The position numbers were made by a program, and so were the translations under genes. The notes under the pieces were generated by a model. It had not been told where the DNA came from. It made no database searches and worked only from the letters and a program-made list of their open reading frames with translations. This document shows, piece after piece, positions 12,220 to 21,100 of a DNA stretch of 61,930 nt (its first letter is position 1; each line of letters opens with the position of its first letter). This DNA comes from Phellopilus nigrolimitatus (Eukaryota > Basidiomycota > Agaricomycetes > Hymenochaetales > Hymenochaetaceae): contig JAJOHG010000149.1 of NCBI GenBank assembly GCA_021029095.1, positions 1 to 61,930 on the forward strand. The letters are read 5' to 3'.

Positions 12220-14180
12220 CAAAGAGAACAAATATGTGTAACTCGACGGGAAACCGGTACACGACAACCCCCGACAAGCAACCACTTCCCTATACGTCGC
12301 TTTATGCCATTTAGTGAGGCCAAAGAACGCAGATCCATGGCGTATAGTAGTGTTTATCGAACCAGAGCTTCCAGTCGGAGGTCCGGAGCCCGCATTTTTT
12401 ACGAGTGAAAGCAATGACTATAGCAGTTCTTCTTTATACAATTTTCCATCTGGTAAATGCACCGCTTTCTTTACAGCACCCCAGCCGTCGTTAGATATTG
12501 GGACAGTTCCTCATCTCTCGTGATCAATTTCTTTGACTTCAGGGACCAGAAAAAGTTCAGAGCAGTACATGCGTTGGGGCTCGCCTGGGCATGCTTTCCA
12601 TTCGGTACGGAGATCTTCATAGATTATCTCAAGCCCCCGTTTCCGATCCTCCTAAGCAAGTTATGCCCCCCTCTTTCTCCGCAAGCGAATTATTTTCTTG
12701 AGTTGAGGTAGAATGGCCTTCCAGACTGTTGTAATCAATAAATTGTCAATGACGCAGAATTCCTTTAAACGCACTTTTTTCCGTCAGTTCATGGGGTTGG
12801 TAAATTAACTCGTCCCATGATTCTCTATGATTTCTATATTCCCTGTCAATTCCATTTTTTTGAAAATCCAGTTCCGTATACCCGAGCTCCCTTAGCCTGT
12901 TCAGGATGCTGACGATACTGCTTAGCAATACTGTGTTATGAGATTAAGTAGCGGTCGAAGCACAAACCACGATTTTCTTGAACAAACTGTTTGTCCATCA
13001 GTTTTCTTCTTCAGTGCGAGCCAATTCGCGACTTTGATTGCGTGCTAGAAGAGTATTCTCACATCAATAAACCAATCAGAACGTTGCCTAGAAATTTGAA
13101 GACAAACCGCGTTGGTTTCCTTTACAATTCGCTTTCTGTCTTCCAGGAAGCTCCTTTGATCATCAGAACCTGAATCATAGGACAAGTATTGGCGAAGAGC
13201 GTCCAAAAAATCAGGCCTAAAGAACATGTGCCGCTTGAGATGTTTTCTTCGCTGGCGAACTGCAAGTGTATCATATCCTGACCGAGTATGTGTTAAATTC
13301 TATTTATGCTAACAACTCATGTTTACACACCTTTGTAGGAACAACAAAGACCGTATATCACATCATTCTTTGACGCTTTGTGATTAAGCTCTTTGACCAG
13401 CTTTGAACCGAAAACAACACTTAGCAAAAAAAGATCAGCATTGCATTTTGCAAATAATTGAATTTACTGGACTGACTTCAGATTAAAGCATCCTCGACAG
13501 AGTCGCACCCGAAAGCCGTAATCTACCTTGTTAGTGCACGGAGCTCCGCAACCCTAAATGTATGTTGTTAGAAACGTAAGATGCGTATCGCAGATGAGTT
13601 CCATACGTAGCAAAACCTTTCGAAAATTAAGCTCATAAAACGCGGTTCACTTATTTCGGGTGGGCAATCTGGAGTATTCAATTCTCCTAGAGCGGAGCGC
13701 CATACTGGTCTCGAACGTTTTGACATCAACATGTCACGAAGCGGCCTGGTCGACCGTGCCATGTGAAGTAGATCCAACGGCGACAAATGAGCAGCTATCT
13801 GAGGTGCAGGGGTTATGATTATGGATTACAAGTCGTACATCCGGGAAAAGAGAGGGACGTACCTCGCAAAAGACATCAACAGGGATCTGAAGCATGAGCG
13901 TCAGCTTGCCTGTAAGTCGACTGCTGGTTTGCTTCTTTGCTTTCGCGGGATTTCGAACAGCGCGTTTCATCAAGGCCGCTTTGGACTTCTCGCCAGTGAT
14001 TATCCTTTGCAGTCGACTGAGTTTTCTTTGTGCTTCTAGAAGGTGCACGTCAGCGAATGAAAGTACATGTATGTAAATAAGTTTACCAGGTTCTTCTGCA
14101 GTTGCAACGCGTTTGGCTTTCTTGTCAGGCGGCGTTTCTTCCGACGTGTTCCTGAGCACCGTTAGAAGAAACTCTGACAT
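12220..14180 (-). pseudogene. F-box/zinc-finger family, copy 2 (partly decayed)
   Basis: A family member on the minus strand whose 5' half still looks functional. It starts at 14180 (MSEFLLTVLRN) and has a leucine-rich basic segment followed by the F-box around LMLQIPVDVFCE and HLSPLDLLHMARSTRPLRDM. A donor-acceptor pair leads to a Cys motif (GCGAPC..., RVRLCRGC, about 13475-13550). The DALRQYLSYDSGSD and LRELGYTELD blocks follow, up to HELTEKS. Beyond that, two in-frame stops sit where copy 3 has sense codons (12661-12663 and 12652-12654), with more beyond. The C-terminal zinc finger is not visible before the 3' end of the S9 peptidase gene. A truncated protein ending after the LRRK block is possible, but decay is more likely. 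Confidence 0.75.
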
Positions 14181-14449
14181 AGCATAAATCGGAGAAGAGT
14201 ATTACTTGCGCTTCCTGCTCGAGCTTTTCCGCGCGCCGGGCCCGGGTGGCATGGTGGATTAGGACGTCGGCAGGGAAACAGACCGACAAGCTATTACAGG
14301 AAGACGCGTTCTACCTATGCTAGAGCAGTTTAAGAATCTAAAAGTATCTGTCCAAGAGCCAGGGAGATGAAGGTCGATGGTCAAGAGAGATGCGCAACAG
14401 GCAGTCGAGCTGACCTAAACACACGTGACGCTACTGCATGGACGGAGCT

Positions 14450-14872
14450 TGAGGGTGACGGCGCGGCGCGCCGACGTGGTTGCATTGCCCGGTCGGAGCA
14501 GAGATAGTTGAGGCGGAAAGGCGGAAGATGAGGGGCGCGTCCAGGTGCGTTGCAGGGCTTTTTTTTTTCATTAGTACACGCTGACCCTCGAACACGACAC
14601 AAGAACGCACAAATAAGACCTCTGTGGGGGTTCAACCGGCTGGCGGCGGCGGGATTCTCAGAGGATGATATCGCGAACTTCCGGCGGACGTTCCACAGCC
14701 AGTCGTCGGGCAACTACCTCGACACGCAACAGCTCGGGGAAGACGAAGATTGTGCGTTTTTTTTTTTCATTCTCTTTGAGATTTTTTTTTTAAATTCATA
14801 ATTCAAGCCGACAGACGACGAACACGCGCGAGCATTAGAAGAACACGTTCATTCACAGATGCTACAGCAAAG
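14450..14872 (+). pseudogene. truncated DSC3 copy
   Basis: A fragment of the Dsc3 gene carried by the duplication. It contains the end of exon 2 (14450-14545, now with stops and frame changes), the exon 3 equivalent (RPLWGFNRLAAAGFSEDD, about 14600-14752), and the beginning of exon 4 (DDEHARALEE), which ends in unrelated sequence near 14865. The ubiquitin-like N-terminal exon and both membrane segments are absent. It has no start of its own and lies tail to tail with GST copy A. It is most likely inert. Confidence 0.85.
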
Positions 14873-15060
14873 ATGCAACTTGTGCATTCTGCATACCGTA
14901 AAGAAAGGATCCGAATGCCAAAGACTGCCATGCACATCTTTTTCCAACGAAAGGCAACTGGAATTCGCCAGTTCTTGTGTTTCTTCAGTCGGACAGCAGG
15001 CTAAGAAACTCGCCATGTTGGTACCGATTGCAGATCCATTTACGTTCTACGTTACATCTT
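14865..15060. repeat. dispersed repeat RE1, partial copy within duplication A
   Basis: Non-coding sequence just downstream of GST copy A. On the minus strand it contains GCGAGTTTCTTAGCCTG, then CTGGCGAATT and GTTGGAAAAAG. It corresponds to 54980-55160 in copy B and also, less closely, to 44960-45080 next to CDC37. The right part of the repeat is missing here because of the deletion described for copy A. Confidence 0.6.
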
Positions 15061-15074
15061 GTCGTTAACTTTGT

Positions 15075-16021
15075 TCAGGGGATGACTTTCCCTGCTCTCG
15101 TCGCCTTTGCAGCTTCACTCTGGGCTTCGTCTTTGAGGTAGCGACTGTAGATTTCTGCATAATGCTCTTTGTCCTAAAGACGGATGTGAGAACTCGGTGA
15201 CAACATAACATCAGAATAACTGACGCTGACGGTCCGCAGGACGCTCTCCCGCTTCTCGAGCAGCTCCGCCCACTCCTTCCAGCCGTTCGGAACGTCCTCG
15301 CGCCGGTATGCACGGTTCTCCGCCAGTATGTAGTCGCGCACCGCCCACGGCGCGATCGCGACGTCGACAAGGCTCAGCTGGGAGCCGAGGAAGTACGGGC
15401 CCTGGCGCTTCTCCGCGAGCTGGCCGAGCGCCTTGTACAGCTCCGCACGCGCGGCGTCCTGCTTGTCCTTCTCCTGCGCCTGGAGCAGGCGGAAGAAGGC
15501 GGGTATGAACGCTTTGGTGATGTGGTCTATCCAGACGCGCGCGTACGCGCGCTCGTACGGGTCGGCGGGGAGGAGGCGCGGCGCGTGCTGCGGGTAGGCG
15601 TCCTCGAGGAACTCGCACAAGATGAGCGACTCGTACAAGGCCTTGCCGCTGTACTCGAATGCGGGGACGAGGCCCTTCGGGTTGATGTCTGTTTGCTCGT
15701 CCGGCATCTGGTTAGCGTGGCATCCCGCGCATACTCAGCAGACTCTTCCGCTCTCACCGAGAAAATGTTTTTCCTTTTTGTACGGGTTGACTTCTTTGTA
15801 CTGGTACGGAATCCCGCGCTCCTCTAGTGTGATCCATACGCGCTGCACGAAAGGACAGAACTGCGCAAAAAAAAGAATTTGTTCTCGTCAGTTTCTTGAG
15901 GACATGGTCTACTCACCCATCCGCTGTAGAAGACGAGCTCCTGGGGCTGCTGGCGTTTTTCTACGGTCTTAGCCGCCTCCCCCGTCGCATGGGTGTGGAT
16001 GTGCTCGTCTGGCAAGGACAT
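15075..16021 (-). CDS. omega-like glutathione S-transferase, copy A
   Basis: A cytosolic glutathione transferase. Exons are 16021-15917, 15860-15758, 15688-15225 and 15173-15075 (256 codons plus stop). The thioredoxin-like N-terminal domain has FYSGWFCPFVQR, where Cys37 takes the place of the Tyr/Ser used by most classes. This CPF motif is typical of omega-type enzymes, which favour deglutathionylation and thiol-transfer reactions. NPKGLVPA (cis-Pro loop) and ALYESLILCEFLED (gamma-glutamyl binding) follow, then an all-helical C-terminal domain ending DEAQSEAAKATRAGK. The exon 3 acceptor is fixed by frame: only the AG ending CAAACAG gives HFL-DINPKG. The third intron begins GTCAGT where copy B has GTAAGT, a weaker donor. 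It is about 92% identical to copy B over exon 3. Substrates are unknown. Confidence 0.92.
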
Positions 16022-16065
16022 AGTGGGTGGAAGGAGGTTATCTCGTGGGCATTCCGTGGAAACCT

Positions 16066-16074
16066 CCTTATATA
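16066..16074 (-). promoter_or_regulatory. TATA box of GST copy A
   Basis: TATATAAGG on the minus strand, 45-53 bp before the ATG at 16021. Copy B has TATATAAAAA at the matching place. Upstream, both copies share the strings TGACGCTCGAG and CCACGTGCTAGC, the latter containing a CACGTG E-box-like core. Confidence 0.65.
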
Positions 16075-16185
16075 CTTGGTGGCAAAGTGGCTCGAGCGTC
16101 ATTGGTCCGTCATGACCGCATTTGGCTTACTTCCGCTTTTGAGAGTTTGGACCCACATGTTTGCTAGCACGTGGTACTGATTCAG

Positions 16186-16706
16186 CTGCTGTTACCTCGG
16201 TTTCTAGGAGGCACAAAAGAGTGTGCATTTGTAGTTGCTTGCCAGCCCCATATCATCCGAGAATTCAACAGCTTAAATTGTGTAGAACGGTGGAGAATTG
16301 AGCTCAAAAACTCGTTCTGCACATTTGCATGTATGCGTGCGTTGGCATCACGTGACAACAAAAATACGCTCACTTCCGAGTCCTACTCTTTTCTTTGCTA
16401 AACAAGCGACATGATATAAAGTGCATACTGTATGTATAGCCTTAAAATATGGTCATTGGATTTTGTTAAAGAAGCCAGCAAGAAGTGACTGGATTGTGTC
16501 AAGTTGGCCATCTGCAAAAGCGTGCACACTCTCTTGGCAGGCGTTGCCTCATATCATTCTTGTCTTCCGGAGAAGGCGTGATAAGAATTAAAACCCTAAG
16601 GGAAGGAGTTGCTGCGATAAATACGAATTACAAAAGAGTGCTACAGGTGGTAAGTGGTAACGAAAAATACAAAATCGAATCCAAACACATGCACAGCGAA
16701 TACAGC
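16186..16706. other. intergenic, nothing recognised
   Basis: Sequence between the GST A promoter and the KIN17 3' end. Short frames only, no repeats of note. It presumably holds the KIN17 3' untranslated region and distal GST promoter sequence. Confidence 0.5.
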
Positions 16707-17904
16707 TCAACGCAACCGCTCCGCGTCGCGTTCCATCCGCCGCCGCTTGCGCTCCTGCTCCTCGAGAATAAGCTGCTCCGCTGCGCTTATCGGCGCGTCG
16801 CGCTTCTTCCCGTTCAGCTTCTCCGGCTCCCTTTCTTTGTCCCCGTCTTTGCTCTTCGCCTGCACAGATTTCGCCGCCGCGGCCTTGAAGACGTTTGGCC
16901 GTTTCAGCGGGTTTGCGCTGCCTGCCTTCAGCGCGTTGAACTTGAGCCCAGAGCTCGGCGCGGACGCAGGCGGTGTCGATGCGGATGTGGATGCAGGCGC
17001 AGGCGCATTTGCGGACTGGGCTGAGGAGGTGGTGGCGGCAGCGGCGGCGGGCTTCATGCTGAAGGAAAGGACGAGCTTTTCGCCCTCATCCCGTTTGAGG
17101 CCCTCCTCGGGGGAGGCCGGTTTGTCGGCCGCAGCCTCGGGCGATTCGCTCTTCTCAGCCTTCTCCGCCGCGGCTCGTTCGATTTGCTCAGCGATGAGCA
17201 TGCGCTCGCGCTGCTCATCGGATGTCGTGGCTCGTTCTTTCTTCATGGATGCCTCCTATATGTACAAAGTGACGTCCATGTCAGCAAAGTATCGAGACGA
17301 ATGATTTAGATTGGGCACGCACGGCTTTCGCGAGCGCCTTCGGGCTACTGTCTATCCACGCAATGAACCACCCCTTTTCCGTCTCGTCTACGCGGGCGAC
17401 GCCCGTCCGCCCGAGGTGCTTGACGAACTCGCTAAGCGTGACCCAGCGGGTGGCGTTCATGTGACTGTGGTGCTTGTCCTGGATGAACTCCTGATAGACG
17501 CGGTTGGCATGCACGCGCTTTGTGCCGAATCTAAGGGGATTGAGTGTTCGTGTGAGCTGTAAGGATGCATAATTAGGGTACAACCCTGGCTTACCTCCGC
17601 GACAGGAGCGTGACAAAGTCGCTCTGGAACTCGGACGAATAGTTGCTGATGTGCGCTCCCGCATTCTCGCCGACAACGAGCATCTGGCGCAGATGCGACT
17701 CGGACTGTGCGTGGCACTTGAAGCCGTTCTCATCGCGGCACTGTTTCTGGCAGACTTGGCAGTACCAGCGCAAACGCTGGAGTCCCTTGGACTTCATCGC
17801 ATTTGCGAGGTACTTGGCCGTTCCGACTGCGAGAAAGGGCAAGATTCAGTAAAGTATGGACGAAGCAAAGTATATCGCCGAGATTTACCTTCTGCGCGAG
17901 GCAT
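16707..17904 (-). CDS. KIN17: KIN17 DNA/RNA-binding zinc-finger protein
   Basis: A conserved nuclear protein linked to DNA replication, repair and RNA processing. Exons are 17904-17889, 17826-17595, 17530-17323 and 17255-16707 (334 codons plus stop, in phase). The tiny first exon encodes MPRAE. The C2H2 finger WYCQVCQKQCRDENGFKCH...H lies near residues 20-45. The winged-helix-like Kin17 domain follows (FGTKRVHANRVYQEFI, MNATRWVTLSEFVKHLGR, KGWFIAWID). The last exon is a Lys/Glu/Ala-rich tail with a coiled-coil tendency and a basic end (ERKRRRMERDAERLR). The C-terminal KOW/SH3-like domains of animal kin17 are missing, as in many fungi. It is divergent from the BBC1-like gene, with 233 bp between the two start codons. 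Confidence 0.93.
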
Positions 17905-18137
17905 CTTGGAGAAAAGCAGGTGTTTACAGTGTCAGAGAGATGATGATGGTAGGAAGGAAAGGGCCGGTACGATCAGTGCTGGCTGAGTATGGACACTGCT
18001 TAGATAGACGTGGGATAATGTTAGCTAAGCATGCTTCCCTGAATTGGGGTCGCGTCGGAACGTGCCGGCCATGCGTGCAGCGCGCGTCTCCAAGTCCTAG
18101 GTCAGTCCGCGACGCAACTTGCACCCGAACTACCACC
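17905..18137. promoter_or_regulatory. shared divergent promoter region KIN17 / BBC1-like
   Basis: The 233 bp between the two ATGs must hold both promoters. I see no clear TATA box. Sharing suggests, but does not show, co-regulation. Confidence 0.4.
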
Positions 18138-21100
18138 ATGTCTGACGAGTCGCCGCCGCCGAAGCCCAAGGTGGGCTCGCTCAGAGACCGCATCGCCGCC
18201 TTTGAGAAGAAACCCGCAGACCCGGCAGCCCCGCCGCCCGCGCCTGCGCCGCGCCCTAAGCCCAGCCAGTGGAAGCCCAAGACCGCGTCGCCCCCGTCGT
18301 CGCCCCCGCGTGCCGCGGCCGCGGCCGTGGGCGGAGATGATGAGGAGCATAAGCATGCCGTGCGGGCGGGCATGAGCGCGGCCGATGCGAAGGAGAGCAT
18401 CGTGATCGGCGGGAGCCTGAAGGAGCGCATGGCTGCGCTGCAGGGCCGGGGCGGCTTCGGAGCTCCTGCACCTCCAGCCCCGCCGAAGCCGGCGTCGGAC
18501 AGGCCGAAGTGGAAGCCTCCGTTGCCTGTACATGCGCCCGAGGAGGATCAAGATGATCAGGAGCACTCGGAGCGCGAACGCGAGCATGCGAAGTCTCCTG
18601 TCCCGAGTGTCGACGCTGCCTCTATCTCGGAGGCCACGGACGGAGAGAAGTCGGCAACGCAGGAAGAAGGTGCGGAGAGCGAAGCCGATCCGGAGGAGGA
18701 AGAGAGGAAGCGCCGTGCTGCAATCGCAGCGCGTATGGCGCGGCTCGGTGGAGCTAGGTTCGGGATGGGCCCACCGATATTCGCTCCTAAACCTCATACG
18801 AAGAAATCTGTGGACGATGCGAAGTCGCCTACTGAGGAAGCCGTCACGGGAAGCAACGAATCGGTTCACTCGACTGATACTCGTAAGAGGTTATTTTCAT
18901 CCCGAAATCAGTGCAGTCACTAATCTCGTGCTTTTCAGCTGCCGTTTCTGCGGAAAGTGAGGAGAAATCCCCAACCCACGTTGCAGACAGTGCGGACGAA
19001 ATTTCGGAACCGCATGCCTTGAAAGTTGAGCTTCCGGATGGTATGTATCATCTGCTACCGCAGTCGACCATTTTCATTGACCTGTATTCGTTTAGCACCT
19101 TCCCAAACCTCCCTCGTGTCTGTTGACTCTGCCTCATCATCCGCTCGAAGCCCACCTACGACCATGCCAGTGCCGGCCGGTCCTCGCCGCTCTAGACCTC
19201 CACGTAGGCGCCCTCCGAAGTCACCTCTTCCTTCGAACGCCTCTTTACCTGAGACCCCTATCGACACGCCTACGGAGATAACTCCAGAGACTGCTGCTTC
19301 TTTGATAGCTCCAGAGCATGAGGGTTCTCGTGAAGTCGATGTAACTTCCGCAGACTTCCCTTCGCCTCCAGTGCGCGACGAGAAGAAGCTTGAAGAGGAT
19401 GAGCTGGCAGAACCCGCTGCCGCAGCTGATAACGAGGAAGATGATCCAGACGCGTCTACCGGACTTAAGAACGAAGCTACGTCTGATGAGGCTGCGGAAC
19501 CAGAGCCAGAGAAGGAAGAGGATGTGGCTGCGCGTCGGAAGCGTATTGCAGAGCGTATTGCTAAGTCGGGCGGGTTCAACCCTTTCTCTGGTCAGCCACG
19601 CCGGACATCCACATCGTCGGAGCAGGCTGAGCCTGATACTCCGCTTTCGCCTTCGAACACGACCGCAGAAGCTGTGCCGCGGAAGGATAGCTTAGAGACA
19701 GCGCCTGCGCCGAGTACCAAGGAACCTGGGTCTGATTATGAGAAGTCTGGCTCTGTGGAAAGCACGGAAGCCGTTGAAGAACCCAAGGAGGACGAGGAGA
19801 ATGGTAAATAAGCGTCTTCCTCTTTATACGCACAATAAGCTATGTACTTTTAAGAGCTACCCGCCTTCTGTCCTAGGTGTATTCAATTTGGTTGATTCGT
19901 GGTCTTCTTTTTTTTTTCTTCCTCAGATCTTCCTCATCATCATCGTCATTTATACAATTTTACGGCAGACTCTGACTTGCAGGCTGACGCTGACGTCCGT
20001 CTTCACCGTGAGGCCGTTGAGCGAAGTACGGCACAATTTATCGATACCGGGAACTCTGATGAGAATTCTTGGTCAGCGGGTGGCGGCCATGAGGCGGATA
20101 GAAACGTCGCCGGCTACGAGCGTGAGGTCAACGTGGCGGCATCGCCTGGCGATGTGCACGATGGCGGTGGAGATGCTGCATCCATCCACAACTTCGACTT
20201 TCCTGATCCAGAGACAGCTGCCACTGAGCCAGAACAAGAAGAACGAAAGCTAGACGAGTACGAAGGACTACTGACCAGCGACGCGCCGGCACGTGCTCCA
20301 GACGACTCGGACGCGTACGACGCGCAAACCATGGCACCGCCACGGATCACCAGACCCCTGCCGCCTACCCCAGAGCTAGACGAGGACACAGAGCAGCCGA
20401 ACTCCTCTTCGTCGTCGTCGTCGGCGGCGGCCCCGCCGCCGCTCTCGACCAGTCCCCCGCCGTTGTCTGCCCCGCCTTCACCACCACCACCACAACCGTC
20501 GACCAATGCCTTCTCAACCTCAAGCGATTCACCTCCCCCTCCCCCTCCACCCCCGCCGCCTCCGCCACCCCTTCCTCTCCCGGCACCGCCGCGCCTGAAC
20601 CCGCTTATACGTAGGTCGTCGCTCTCGTCGCAGCCTAGCCCAAGCACAGGCCGACCCGGGCTCCCGAAGCGCAACAACACCATCTCTGTCTCCGCACACA
20701 CGCGTGCGCCGTCATCGCCCACCCCCGGGTCCGGCTCTGCCGTGACCCCCCTCCTGAAGCGGAACAACACGATATCTGCGCACACGCGCGCACCGTCCGC
20801 ACCAAATCTCCTCTCAAAATACCCGCCGAGCTCCCCGTCTGCGTCAGCGAGCACGAGCACGCCCGCGAAGACGGGAAAACGCAACTCGGTCTCGCAGCTT
20901 GCGGCCCAGCTCTCGGCAACCGTCCAGTTTGCGCCGCCTACGCCAGCGGGCACACCAGTGCGAAGAGACTCGGTCTCGACTCCGGTGCGTCCGCCGCTGA
21001 CGCCAAGCTCCCCGCCGGTGACTCCGCCGTTGAAACAGTCCACGGAGCCTGTTCCGGCGAGTCAGAGCGCACCTGGATCTCCGCCTCTTACACCACGACC

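Larger units (their letters stand above)
14390..16185 (-). repeat. inverted segmental duplication, copy A (GST plus 3' part of DSC3)
   Basis: Read on the minus strand, this segment matches 53590-56170 on the plus strand: promoter, GST gene, non-coding tail, then part of the DSC3 gene on the other strand. Copy A lacks about 590 bp that copy B has at roughly 55160-55750, removing DSC3's last exon and most of exon 4. It also lacks the 214 bp promoter insert at 53659-53872. Because B has a complete DSC3 and A only a piece, B is the source. Identity seems highest in the GST exons and lower in the flanks (judged by eye). Confidence 0.9.

Noticed and set aside
20114..21043. 309-codon minus-strand open frame opposite the BBC1-like gene
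   Set aside because: Gly/Ser/Glu-rich translation is the complement of the polyproline and Ser tracts of the real exon. It has no motifs, introns or start context of its own.
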